Positions 16,589-25,289 of a stretch of 35,748 nucleotides of DNA are shown one piece after another. A program made the position numbers and the translations under genes. Source of the stretch: Schlegelella_A sp036496385 (lineage in GTDB: Bacteria > Pseudomonadota > Gammaproteobacteria > Burkholderiales > Burkholderiaceae_C); NCBI GenBank assembly GCA_036496385.1, contig DASXLD010000011.1:1-35748 (forward strand), in the 5' to 3' direction. The notes beneath the pieces are model-generated. The model searched no databases. It worked only from the letters and a program-made list of their open reading frames with translations, and had not been told where the DNA came from. The stretch's first letter is position 1. Each line of letters begins with the position of its first letter.

Positions 16589-17827
16589 ATGGCTCTGGAA
16601 GAGATCGCCCGCGCCTGGGCCGGGCCGCTGGGCGTGGCCGTCGTGGCCATGCTCGGGGCCCTCCTCGCGTACCGCATCGGCCGCTCCGTCGTCCTGCGGC
16701 TGACCCGGCATTCGCTCGTCCTGCGCGCGATGGTCGAGCACATGCACGGGCCGCTGCACCTGCTGCTGCCGCTCGCCGCGCTGGCGGTCGTGCTCGACGG
16801 CGCGCCCGATACGCTGCCGGGGATCGGCGGTGTGCTCCACCTGGTCGGCGTGCTGCTGATCGCCGCGGGCACGTGGGTCGCGATCGCCGCGGTGCAGGGC
16901 ATCGGCGAGGTCGTCGCCGTGCTCAACCCGCAGGACGTGGCCGACAACCTGCAGGCGCGCCGCGTCCTCACGCAGACGCACGTGCTGACGCGGATCGCAA
17001 GCGGCGTGCTGGTCTTCGCCGGCCTGGCCTTCATCCTGATGACGTTCCCGCGCGCGCGCCAGTTCGGCACCAGCCTGCTCGCGTCGGCGGGGCTCTCGGC
17101 GCTGGTGATCGGGATCGCCGCGCGCTCGGTCTTCAGCAACCTGCTCGCCGGCCTGCAGATCGCGCTGTCGCAGCCGATCCGCATCGACGACGTGCTGATC
17201 GTCGAAGGCGAGTGGGGCCGCGTCGAGGAGATCACGGGCACCTACGTCGTCCTCAAGATCTGGGACGAGCGCCGCCTCGTCATTCCGCTGCAGTGGTTCA
17301 TCGAGCATCCGTTCCAGAACTGGACGCGCAAGACCGCGCAGATCATCGGCAGCGTGCTGCTCTGGGTCGACTACACGACCGACCTCGAGCCGTTGCGGGC
17401 CGAGGCGACCCGCCTGGCGAAGTCGTCGAAGGACTTCGACGGCCGGGTCTGCCTGCTGCAGGTGGTCGACACGAGCGAGCGCAGCATGCAGCTGCGGCTG
17501 ATCGTCAGCTCGCAGACGGCGGGGCAGAACTGGGACCTGCGCTGCCTGCTGCGCGAGAGCCTGATCGCGTTCCTGCAGCGCGAGCAGCCGCAGGCGCTGC
17601 CGCGCGTGCGCGCCGAGCTGCAAAGCGCCGAGGCGGCGCGCGAGGATGCCGGTCGGAAGCCCATCGATTCACGCGCGACGGCGCGCAAGCTCCACGGCCG
17701 CCTCGCGGGCACCGAGCCGGATGTGCGCGGCGATGCGGCGGTAAGCGACGCGACCGGGATGGCCGGCCTCACCGCGCCGACCGGCGGCGTTCCCGAGACG
17801 GACGCGGCGGGATCCGGCGGACGCTAG
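16589..17827 (+). CDS. MscS-family mechanosensitive channel protein
   Basis: This is a membrane protein with several N-terminal hydrophobic helices. They include VAVVAMLGALLAY, LHLLLPLAALAVVL, LVGVLLIAAGTWVAIAAV and ASGVLVFAGLAFILM. The conserved MscS pore and beta-domain follows: LLASAGLSALVIGIAARSVF, NLLAGLQIALSQPIRIDDVLIV, then EEITGTYVVLKIWDERRLVIP. Such channels release solutes under membrane tension. The C-terminal 80 residues are hydrophilic and low in conservation. ATG 16589 was chosen because AAGGTGG sits five bases upstream; a GTG three codons earlier overlaps that site. The 229 bases between the toxin remnant start and this gene hold only the antitoxin remnant. Confidence 0.9.
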   Translation: MALEEIARAWAGPLGVAVVAMLGALLAYRIGRSVVLRLTRHSLVLRAMVEHMHGPLHLLLPLAALAVVLDGAPDTLPGIGGVLHLVGVLLIAAGTWVAIAAVQGIGEVVAVLNPQDVADNLQARRVLTQTHVLTRIASGVLVFAGLAFILMTFPRARQFGTSLLASAGLSALVIGIAARSVFSNLLAGLQIALSQPIRIDDVLIVEGEWGRVEEITGTYVVLKIWDERRLVIPLQWFIEHPFQNWTRKTAQIIGSVLLWVDYTTDLEPLRAEATRLAKSSKDFDGRVCLLQVVDTSERSMQLRLIVSSQTAGQNWDLRCLLRESLIAFLQREQPQALPRVRAELQSAEAAREDAGRKPIDSRATARKLHGRLAGTEPDVRGDAAVSDATGMAGLTAPTGGVPETDAAGSGGR

Positions 17828-17883
17828 CCGCGGCGCGCGGTTCGCTCGGCAGCCGAGCGCACGATGCGCCTTTCGAGCCGCGG

Positions 17884-18204
17884 TCACGGCGGCTTCGTCG
17901 CTCCTGAAGGATTGATCGTGATGCCGCGGCTGCGAAGTTGCTCGACGATGCTGCGTGCGTTGGCGTTGCCTTCGCCGGCCAGCTTCGCCGTCGCCGTGGC
18001 GACCTCGTCCAACGCGGTCCGCACCTTCTTCGCGGCCTGCTCCTGAACCAGCAGCCCCGACTGAACGGCGTCGAGCTGGCGCTGTTCGCGGACGAGCTGC
18101 AGCGTTTGAAAGGCGAGCCAGCAAGTCAAGGCGAGCGCCGGCAGAAGGATGGGCACGAACGCGCTCCGTTGCGGCGCATCGTTCACGCTCTGCTCGTCAT
18201 CCAT
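17884..18204 (-). CDS. Small membrane/coiled-coil protein, third gene of PEP-CTERM operon
   Basis: The 106-residue protein has a short acidic N-terminus, a single transmembrane helix at about 16-36 (FVPILLPALALTCWLAFQTL), and then a charged helical region likely to form a coiled coil (about 38-90). The tail is RSIVEQLRSRGITINPSGA. No known family was recognised. The tail aligns without gaps to that of the upstream gene, so the two are probably distant paralogues. It lies 33 bases after that gene on the same strand, which implies one operon. The topology is likely N-in with the coiled coil in the periplasm, but this is inference. Confidence 0.72.
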   Translation of the reverse strand: MDDEQSVNDAPQRSAFVPILLPALALTCWLAFQTLQLVREQRQLDAVQSGLLVQEQAAKKVRTALDEVATATAKLAGEGNANARSIVEQLRSRGITINPSGATKPP

Positions 18205-18237
18205 GGAACGGGGTCCGGAGAGAACCGATCGCCGCCG

Positions 18238-18555
18238 TCACTTGTGGCCGGTGCCGTTGGCTGCGGCGCTCGCCGACGGCGCCGCGGCGCCGTTCACGGT
18301 CACGCTCAGGCCCTGGGCGGCGAGGATGTCGAGCAAGCGGCGGTCGTTGGTTCTCGTTCCCAGCTCCGCAAGCGCCTTGACGATCTCGCGGTACAGGCCT
18401 TCCAGGGCGACCGATTGCTGGATGAATTGCTGGCGCTGCGCGATCTCCTGCTGGGAATCGCGGTTGAAGGTGAAGAGCGCGGCGTTGACGAACGTCAGCA
18501 GTAGGGCCAGGACGCCGAGGACGGTCAGCGCGACGAACTGCCGCCCGCTCAGCAT
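18238..18555 (-). CDS. Small membrane/coiled-coil protein, second gene of PEP-CTERM operon
   Basis: The 105-residue protein begins MLSGRQFVALTVLGVLALLL and has one transmembrane helix at about 8-30. A glutamine-rich helical stretch follows (SQQEIAQRQQFIQQS at 34-48). The tail RRLLDILAAQGLSVTVNGA resembles that of the next gene, and an Ala/Ser-rich end follows. The start ATG 18555 overlaps the stop of the PEP-CTERM gene, so translation is probably coupled. No known domain was recognised. A longer in-frame reading upstream is antisense-like and was not used. Joint function with the surface protein is suggested only by position. Confidence 0.75.
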   Translation of the reverse strand: MLSGRQFVALTVLGVLALLLTFVNAALFTFNRDSQQEIAQRQQFIQQSVALEGLYREIVKALAELGTRTNDRRLLDILAAQGLSVTVNGAAAPSASAAANGTGHK

Positions 18556-21500
18556 GCGGTGCGGCGCCGACCCGGCACGGCCCGACGTCGCGACGCGCTG
18601 ACGATGACCATCATCCCGAGCACCATCAGCGCCCAGGTCGAGGGCTCTGGGACCGCAACCGGAATCGCGACCACGTCGATCGTTCCGTCGGGGCCCAGGT
18701 GCAGGTCGCTGATGTCGAAGGCGGACGAGACCGCGGTGATGTTCGCGGCGCTGACCACGTCTTCCCACGTCTGGCCCGGCGCGAACGCGGTCGACAGCCC
18801 GCTGACTCCGCCGGTGGCTGGGTCGATCGATTGCAGGAACGTGTCGAGATCAAATCCGCCGGAGGCCGCGAAAGCGTTCGGATCGGTGTCGCCGAGGAAA
18901 TTGAAGACGATGTGCAACGCCGTCAGATCGAAGGTCGATGTGTTGCCGATGCGGAGATGGTCGACGTCGAACCCGGCGGCGTCGCCGAGGATGTCGAGGA
19001 CCAGCATGCTGCCCGGAAGCGTGACCAGATTGCATTGGATCGTGACGCGGCCGGGTGAGTTGCCCGGGCTGATCGTGCCGGCGATGATGACGTCGCCGCT
19101 GGCCTCGATGACACCGCCGTCGCCGCTGAGAAGCCCGCCCGCGCCGAGCTCGAAGGTCGTCGTTCTGACCGTGCTGTTGTTGAGGATCAGCGTCCCTGCG
19201 CCTCCCGGGCCGGCGGTCGTCGCGCCGACGCCGACGTAGCCGGCGTTTATCACCGATCCCGCATTCAGCGAAAGCACGCCGGTCGCGGTCGGTTGCGCTG
19301 CGATCAGCAGCGAGCCGTCGGCGCCGCTCGCGGTCGGGTTGCCGACGTTCATCGTGCTGCTCGTCAACGTGGCGATGCCGTTGCCGTCGTAGCCGATGCG
19401 CGCCGTCGCCAGGCCCGGAGCGGCGAGGATGTTGATCTGCGACCCGGTCACGCTCAGGACCCCGTTTCCGGTCGCGCCCGGCGTGTCGGGCCTGCCGCCG
19501 ACGTTCAGGGCGGCCCCGAGGGTTCCGGCATTGGTGATCGAGAGAACACTGCCGTTCGCGATCGTGGCGATGCCAGTCCCGCCGGCGATGCCGACCGAAA
19601 GGTTCGCGCCGCTCGCGTTGCTGGCGATGGTTTGCTGGCCCGACAGGGCGATGACGCCATGATCGACGAGCAACGTTCCGAATCCCGTGGCGGTTCGCCC
19701 GACGCTGAAGGAAGTCGCCGCGACGGTGCCCTGGTCGCTCACTGCCAGCGAGCCGGTCCCACCGCGCCCGACCGTGACGGCGCCGTTGGCGCCGCTGGCG
19801 TTGAACGCGCTGCCCGCTCCGGTGATCGTCGCGGTGCCGGTGCCGCCGGCGGCGGTATCGCTGTTGCCGCCGACGCTGATGATGTTGGCGGCGATCGACG
19901 AGCCGCTGCCCACGGTGAGCGTGCCGGCGCTTCCGGCCGTGCTTGCGACCGTCGCCGTGCCGGTCGCACCGACGTTGACGGTGCTGCCGCCGGCCATGGT
20001 CATGAAGCCGGTGCCGCTGGTGCCGCCCACTTGCAGCGAAGCACTGGCCGCAGTACCGGTGAAGTTGATTGCCGAAGCGCCCGACATGTTGAGCGTGCCC
20101 GTTCCACCGGCGAGCGACGACGTGCCGCCGAGGATCACGCTCGCGCTGTCGATCGTGTTGTTGATGTTGATGACGGCGCCGTTCTGCATCGTCAGCAACG
20201 CGTTGGCGCCGACGCCGCGGCCGACGCGGACACCGGCGCCGATCGGCGCACCGTTGAAGAAGATGACGCCGTCGAGATTCACGCTCGAATGGTCGAGCGT
20301 CGCGGTGCCGCTGCCGCCGTTGTCGGCGATGGCAAAGCGCGACGCGACGATCTGCGCGCCGTTGGTCATGGTGAGCACGCCCGACCCCGTCGCCGTGTTG
20401 CTGACAATGACGTTGCGCTGGCCGTTGGCCAGGATCGAGACGGTCGCGCCGTCGCTGATCGTCATCTGCGCGTCGCCGCCGTTGCCGACGATGACGTAAG
20501 GCGACGCATCGGTGCCTGCCGACGTCGACGACACGACGACCGACGAGCCGACGCCGGACACGGTCGCCGCGCCGGTGACGCCGACGTGGTCGGCGATCCG
20601 CAGGCCCACCCCGCCCGCGGGCGCCGCCGACCCGTTGTCGCCGATGAAAAGCGACCCCCCGCCCGTGATGTTGAGTGCACCACTGACACCGCCGTTGGCG
20701 CCCACCAACACGAGGCCGCCGACACCGTCGAGGCCCTGGGTGTTCTGGCCGCCGACGCCGGCAACGGCGAGCTGCGAGCCGGCGCCGCTGATGTTGACGA
20801 CGCCGGTGGTTCCGAAGCGGCCGATGTCCACGAGCAGCAGGCCGTTCGCCCCCGTGCCCGACACGGTGCCGCCGGCGGTGATGTTCACGGTGGCGCTGCC
20901 ACCGGTCGATGTCGGGCCGCCGCCGACATTGAGAACGCCAGTGTCGCCCGCGAAGCGAACCGATCCTCCGGTGGTCACCGTCAACGTGCTCGACGATCCG
21001 GGGTCGTGCGACATGCTCAGGAACGGCAACGAATTGTCGGTCGCGGGATTCGCCCGCGACCCCGAGATGCTCAGCGTGCCGCCGTTGCTGATCGTGACGT
21101 TCGCAGCGGCGTTGCCGCCATTGCCGGCGAGCGAGAGACCGGCTTGCGCTCCTCCGTTGGCGAGATCGCGCGTGATGGCCCAGGTCGAGCCTGGACCGTC
21201 GATCGTGACGTTGCCAGTGACGATCCCGGCCTGTCCGAAGTTGGCTGCGACCAAGCCGACGCCCGTGGAGGACGCCAGCCCCCCGTTGACGATGGAGAGG
21301 GTCGCCGAGGTGTGGGCGCCGGGTGTTCCGAAGCCAGGCCCCAGCTGCCCTATGCCGACGATGAGCTGACCCAAGCCAGTGACCGAGCCATTGTTGACGG
21401 CCAGCGTGCCGGTCGATCCGGCGGCATTGCCGACAACGTTGAATGGGCACGCAAGCGGCGAGGAGCATGCGATCAGGCCGCCCGCCGAGACATTGACCGT

Positions 21501-21911
21501 GCCCGTTCCCCAATGGCCGATATCGAGCCCGTTCTGGACCGCCCCGCCGGTCAGGTGAATGATGCTTCCCGCGCCCGTGACGTTGACGAAGCCGATGCCC
21601 AGTCCGCCGTTCCCGAGGACGATCTGCGCCGCCGTCAGAACGCCGCCGCCGGTGACGTTCACCGTGCCGATCGTGCCGACACCTGCGGGCGTGTTGCCGA
21701 TGAAGATCTGCTGCCCGGAAAGATCGACAGCGGATGCCGCGGTGAACGGCGGCGAGACGTCGCCGGCCCGCGTCACGTCCGCCGCGGCGTGCTCCGCGAC
21801 GAGGAGCGACGCGAGGAACGCGAGAACGACGGGGGCAGTGCAAGTCGCGCGAGCTGGGCGGCGAGCAACATGTCCCGCTCCAGCGCGGTCACCGCGCGTC
21901 GGCTGTCGCAT
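18549..21911 (-). CDS. Large beta-repeat protein with PEP-CTERM sorting signal
   Basis: The 1120-residue protein starts with a basic leader and a signal peptide (APVVLAFLASLLVAEHAAA, cleavage near 44). Next comes a long stretch of imperfect repeats rich in Gly, Thr, Asn and Ser, such as GTVNVTGAGS and GTATVASTAGSAGTLTVGSG. They suggest a beta helix and fit the repeat shared by type V autotransporter passengers and PEP-CTERM proteins. From about residue 960 the repeats give way to a distinct domain (VDHLRIGNTSTFDLTALHIVFNF). The C-terminus is a PEP-CTERM signal: VPEPSTWAL from 1087, a hydrophobic helix, then RRR at 1107-1109. Such proteins are processed by an exosortase for the cell surface or matrix. 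A GGAGGA site confirms ATG 21911. Confidence 0.9.
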   Translation of the reverse strand: MRQPTRGDRAGAGHVARRPARATCTAPVVLAFLASLLVAEHAAADVTRAGDVSPPFTAASAVDLSGQQIFIGNTPAGVGTIGTVNVTGGGVLTAAQIVLGNGGLGIGFVNVTGAGSIIHLTGGAVQNGLDIGHWGTGTVNVSAGGLIACSSPLACPFNVVGNAAGSTGTLAVNNGSVTGLGQLIVGIGQLGPGFGTPGAHTSATLSIVNGGLASSTGVGLVAANFGQAGIVTGNVTIDGPGSTWAITRDLANGGAQAGLSLAGNGGNAAANVTISNGGTLSISGSRANPATDNSLPFLSMSHDPGSSSTLTVTTGGSVRFAGDTGVLNVGGGPTSTGGSATVNITAGGTVSGTGANGLLLVDIGRFGTTGVVNISGAGSQLAVAGVGGQNTQGLDGVGGLVLVGANGGVSGALNITGGGSLFIGDNGSAAPAGGVGLRIADHVGVTGAATVSGVGSSVVVSSTSAGTDASPYVIVGNGGDAQMTISDGATVSILANGQRNVIVSNTATGSGVLTMTNGAQIVASRFAIADNGGSGTATLDHSSVNLDGVIFFNGAPIGAGVRVGRGVGANALLTMQNGAVININNTIDSASVILGGTSSLAGGTGTLNMSGASAINFTGTAASASLQVGGTSGTGFMTMAGGSTVNVGATGTATVASTAGSAGTLTVGSGSSIAANIISVGGNSDTAAGGTGTATITGAGSAFNASGANGAVTVGRGGTGSLAVSDQGTVAATSFSVGRTATGFGTLLVDHGVIALSGQQTIASNASGANLSVGIAGGTGIATIANGSVLSITNAGTLGAALNVGGRPDTPGATGNGVLSVTGSQINILAAPGLATARIGYDGNGIATLTSSTMNVGNPTASGADGSLLIAAQPTATGVLSLNAGSVINAGYVGVGATTAGPGGAGTLILNNSTVRTTTFELGAGGLLSGDGGVIEASGDVIIAGTISPGNSPGRVTIQCNLVTLPGSMLVLDILGDAAGFDVDHLRIGNTSTFDLTALHIVFNFLGDTDPNAFAASGGFDLDTFLQSIDPATGGVSGLSTAFAPGQTWEDVVSAANITAVSSAFDISDLHLGPDGTIDVVAIPVAVPEPSTWALMVLGMMVIVSASRRRAVPGRRRTAC
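19300..21750 (-). repeat. Tandem imperfect protein repeats of the PEP-CTERM gene
   Basis: The stretch encodes many degenerate repeats of about 40-60 residues. Each alternates a GTVNVTGAGS-like strand, a GxxLxVG turn and a GTxxVSxGG-like strand. Similarity is visible in protein but weak in DNA, so this is old duplication and not a recent tandem array. The edges are approximate. Confidence 0.6.
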
Positions 21912-21915
21912 CTTG

Positions 21916-21921
21916 TCCTCC
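21916..21921 (-). promoter_or_regulatory. Strong ribosome-binding site of the PEP-CTERM gene
   Basis: GGAGGA on the minus strand lies four bases before ATG 21911. It is one of the best Shine-Dalgarno sites in the window and settles the start despite the long N-terminal leader. Confidence 0.7.
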
Positions 21922-21981
21922 GATCTTCTGCTTGTTGGGATCGAATATCGCGCGTTCCGTGAACTGCGTCGCTCGCCGAAG

Positions 21982-22003
21982 GGGGTGCCGAATGCCGCAC
22001 CCC
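21982..22003. other. Seven-base-pair inverted repeat between cyclase and PEP-CTERM genes
   Basis: GGGGTGC and GCACCCC flank an eight-base loop. It lies between the stop of the cyclase gene (22026) and the start of the PEP-CTERM gene (21911), which are on the same strand. It could be a terminator for the cyclase gene, but no T-run follows on the minus strand. A role as operator or attenuator for the PEP-CTERM operon is equally possible. Confidence 0.4.
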
Positions 22004-22025
22004 GCGATCGAGGGGCGTGGTTTCC

Positions 22026-25000
22026 CTAGGTCACAGGGGCACTCCACGCGGCCTTCGGCGACAGAGCACGTTGCCGGCAGGACTCCAGCAATGCCCGCGT
22101 CGTCTCGGCCGTCGCCGCGCCGTTCGGAGCGAGGGCCGACTGAATCTCGAGCGCTCTCGCCAACGCGACTTCCGCCGCCGCGAGATCACCGACGGCGACC
22201 AGGGCACGGCCGTGCAGGTTCAAGGTCGACCCGAGGACTGGATGAGCGCTGCCGAACAGGCGTTCAAGAATTCGCGCCGCACGCAGCGCCGGCTCGACGG
22301 CGTCGACAGGAGCGCCGAGCGCGAGCCTGATCTCGGCCAAGCAGATCAGACCCCATGCGGTCCATTCGTGGTCGGGCCCGAAGACGCCCTCCCAGATCTC
22401 CAGGGTGCGGCGCGCCAGGGGCTCCGCCTCCACGGAACGGCCGAGTGCACGCAACGCCTCGGCCAGATGCCACATCGTCAATCCGAGGTCGGCGTTGTCG
22501 GCAGGAAGCCGCCGCTGCTGGATGGCAAGCGCCCGCCGCAACACCGGCTCGGCGCCGGTCGCGTCGCCCTTCTTCACCAGCACTTCCCCGAGCGAAGTCA
22601 GCGCGTCGGCCGTCTCCGGCGTATCGGGCCCCGACACGCGCTCGCGAACCTGCAGCACGCGCCGGCTGAGCTCCTCGGCTTCGTCGAGACGGTCGAGCTC
22701 CTTGACCACGTAGGCGAGGTCGCTGAGGGTTGCCAACGTCAGTCGATGCTCTGCGCCGAGGACGCGCTCGCGCACGGCGAGCGCACGGCGAAAGAACGGT
22801 TCCGCCGCGGCGTAGTCACCGCGCCCCTGCAGCACGCCGCCGAGGACGGCGACGGTGCGGACCGTATCGAGGTGGTCGGCTTCGAGCTCGCGCTCCTGGA
22901 TCACGAGCGCCCGTCTGAGCGCCGGCTCGGCGACCTCCATGTCGCGCCGCTGGACGGCCATGCGTGCCAGGTTCGTCAGCGCTCGGGCGGTCTCGACATG
23001 GTCCGGCCCGTGATGCTGCTCGCAGATCTCGACCACCGACTGCGCCAGCGGAAAGAGAGTCGCATTCGCGAACGCGCGGAGGTAGTTGACGAACTGGGCA
23101 TCGAACCAGCTCGCGAAGGAAGCGGGATCGGCGAGGCGGCGGTGGTCGTGCGCCTCGGCCAGTGCCCGGCACGCCGCCGGCGTCACTTCTTCCGGGCTCG
23201 TGACCTCGGCGCGTGCACTCCAGAACGCGCCGACGCGCTCGTGGCCTCGCTGCCGCTGCTCCCTCAGCACGGTACCGTAGGCGACCTGGTGCAGCAGGTG
23301 GTGGTGAAAGGCGTACTCGCCGTTGTCGAGCTGACCGTCGCGTCGCACCACCAGCTGCTTTCGCAGCAGCATGGGGATCGCGTCGATCGCCGCGGCGTCG
23401 ATCGCGGCGAGCGCCTGGTCCCAGAACACGTGACCGACCACCGCGGCTTGTTGCAGCGCCGACTTTTCGCGTTCGCCCAAAGCATCCAGTCGCGCCTGCA
23501 GCACGCCGGTGAGGGTCGTCGGCACGTGCACCCGGAGGAGCTTGTCGGGAAGGACATGCCAGCGCTCGGCGTCGACTTCGATGACGCCATCGTCGATCAG
23601 CATCTTGACGAGCTCTTCCATGTAGAAGGGGTTGCCTTCGGCGCCATCCGTGATCACCGCGCGCAGCGCCGCCGGCACATCGTCGATTCGCTGCAGCAGG
23701 ACGTCGGCGAGCTCGCGGCTGAACGTCTTGTCGAGCGGCGTGAGATCGACCCGCTTGTGGGCGATGTCGCCCTCGACCCAATCGACCTGCGTCTCGAACA
23801 GGGTCGGGCGGGTCATGATCAGGCTGAGCAGCGGCGTGTCCTGGCTCGCCGACAGCAGCCGGCGCATGAACGAGAGCGTGCCGGCGTCGGCCCAATGGAG
23901 GTCGTCGAGAACGACGACCACCGGGCGACTCTCGCCGAGGCGGTGCAGGCACAGCAGGCAGGCGTCGAAGGCCAGCTCCTTGAACCGCGCCTCGTCGCCG
24001 AGAAGCTCCTGGACATGCGCGCTGGTCGAGAAGTCGAGCCCGATCAGCTGGCCGATGAGATGGATCGGCGCTTCGCCCTCTTCGCTGAAGAGCGGCGCCA
24101 GCCGCTCGCTGAGCTTCTGCCGCGCCGACTCGGCCGAGTCGCTGTCGACGATCTGGACCTGGCCGAGCAGCATGTCGCGCAGGACGCCGTACGGGTGCAA
24201 CGCGCTGCGCGGGTGCGCGCGGCCGAGCAGCAGCCAGCAGGCGTCGAGATCCAGCGTCTGCTGGAACTCGGCGAGCAGCCGGCTTTTGCCGAGGCCGGCC
24301 TCGCCGACGATGGTGATCGCCCGCGAACGGCGCTCGGCGCCGGTGGCGACGAACGTCGCCCGGACGAGATCGAGCTCGGTCTCGCGGCCGATCATCTTGG
24401 TGTGCACGCCCTCGATGCCGCGGCTCGCGACCCGAAATGCCCTCGGCTTCGCGCGCTCGACGAGATAGCTGCGCAACGGCTGCTCGATCCCCTTGACCAG
24501 GACCGGCACCGGCTCGCTCACTTCGAACAGGCCGCGCACGTGACGGTACGTGTCGTGACTGATGCGCAGCCGGCCCGGCGGCGCGCTCTGCTCCATGCGC
24601 GCCGCGACGTTCACGGTCGCGCCGCGAATGCTGCCTTCCGCATCGACGCCGCCGCCGAGCAGCACCGTGCCGGTGTGCAGCCCGGCTCGCACGTTGAAGT
24701 CGGGCACGCGATGCCGCCGCCGGACCTCGGCGGAATGCGCCTGCGCGTCTTCGAGGATCGCCAGGCCGGCGCGGACCGCGCTTTCGACGTCTCCTTCGTT
24801 GGCCTCCCCGGCACCGAAGGCAGCGAGCATGCCGTCGCCGGTGTACTGCAGCACCCTGCCGAAATGCGTGCTGACGATCGCCGTGAAGCGCTCGAGCGCG
24901 CCGTCCATGATCGCGTGGATCTCCTCGGGATCGAGCTGCTGGCCCATCGCCGTCGAGCCGACGACGTCGACGAACAGCACCGTGACCTGCTTGAGCTGCT

Positions 25001-25148
25001 GCTGCGCCTGTTTCTCGTGCGAGCGCAGCGCGTCCAGCTCGCTCTGCAGCGGCGCCAGCACGGTTGCGATCACCGCTTCACCGAGCGTCGCCCGCTGCGC
25101 CTCGAGCGCAGCGATGGCAGCCGAGAGTTGCGCGATGCGGTCGTTCAT
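22026..25148 (-). CDS. Class III nucleotide cyclase fused to AAA ATPase and TPR domains
   Basis: The 1040-residue protein begins with a coiled coil (about 4-55). The cyclase domain (55-215) has LFVDVVGST with metal ligand Asp61 and YTGDG with Asp105. It also has GATVNVAARM, with Asn180 and Arg184 in the catalytic positions. It looks active, probably making cAMP. A STAND/AAA-type ATPase follows, with Walker A GEAGLGKS (282-289) and Walker B VVVLDDLHWAD (to 421). Residues about 690-1010 form six or more 42-residue TPRs of the kinesin-light-chain type, such as AEPFFRRALAVRERVLG. Similar cyclase-ATPase-TPR proteins are signalling regulators. The signal sensed is unknown. The gene is followed by the PEP-CTERM operon and preceded by the catabolic operon, all on one strand. 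Confidence 0.92.
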   Translation of the reverse strand: MNDRIAQLSAAIAALEAQRATLGEAVIATVLAPLQSELDALRSHEKQAQQQLKQVTVLFVDVVGSTAMGQQLDPEEIHAIMDGALERFTAIVSTHFGRVLQYTGDGMLAAFGAGEANEGDVESAVRAGLAILEDAQAHSAEVRRRHRVPDFNVRAGLHTGTVLLGGGVDAEGSIRGATVNVAARMEQSAPPGRLRISHDTYRHVRGLFEVSEPVPVLVKGIEQPLRSYLVERAKPRAFRVASRGIEGVHTKMIGRETELDLVRATFVATGAERRSRAITIVGEAGLGKSRLLAEFQQTLDLDACWLLLGRAHPRSALHPYGVLRDMLLGQVQIVDSDSAESARQKLSERLAPLFSEEGEAPIHLIGQLIGLDFSTSAHVQELLGDEARFKELAFDACLLCLHRLGESRPVVVVLDDLHWADAGTLSFMRRLLSASQDTPLLSLIMTRPTLFETQVDWVEGDIAHKRVDLTPLDKTFSRELADVLLQRIDDVPAALRAVITDGAEGNPFYMEELVKMLIDDGVIEVDAERWHVLPDKLLRVHVPTTLTGVLQARLDALGEREKSALQQAAVVGHVFWDQALAAIDAAAIDAIPMLLRKQLVVRRDGQLDNGEYAFHHHLLHQVAYGTVLREQRQRGHERVGAFWSARAEVTSPEEVTPAACRALAEAHDHRRLADPASFASWFDAQFVNYLRAFANATLFPLAQSVVEICEQHHGPDHVETARALTNLARMAVQRRDMEVAEPALRRALVIQERELEADHLDTVRTVAVLGGVLQGRGDYAAAEPFFRRALAVRERVLGAEHRLTLATLSDLAYVVKELDRLDEAEELSRRVLQVRERVSGPDTPETADALTSLGEVLVKKGDATGAEPVLRRALAIQQRRLPADNADLGLTMWHLAEALRALGRSVEAEPLARRTLEIWEGVFGPDHEWTAWGLICLAEIRLALGAPVDAVEPALRAARILERLFGSAHPVLGSTLNLHGRALVAVGDLAAAEVALARALEIQSALAPNGAATAETTRALLESCRQRALSPKAAWSAPVT

Positions 25149-25289
25149 GCGAGGTGCTGGCGAGCGTAAGGGAAAATCTCTCCGTCAGCCACAGTGGCGT
25201 CCATTGCAGCGTCGGCCCGCTGCGTCGTCATCCCTCTTCCTACTGAGAGCGAGCCGGGGCGGCGGTCCCGGTCACTGCCTCGAACGGTC

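Noticed and set aside
19293..21962. An 889-codon plus-strand frame opposite the PEP-CTERM gene
   Set aside because: It mirrors the repeats of the real gene, has no domain or start signal, and the minus strand has a signal peptide, a strong ribosome site and a sorting signal.
22017..25169. A 1050-codon plus-strand frame opposite the cyclase gene
   Set aside because: The minus strand encodes a complete cyclase-ATPase-TPR protein; the plus frame is composition-driven.
25206..25223. GCAGCG/CGCTGC stem downstream of the anthranilate-CoA ligase gene as an operon terminator
   Set aside because: A six-base stem is common by chance at this GC content and no T-run follows on the minus strand.
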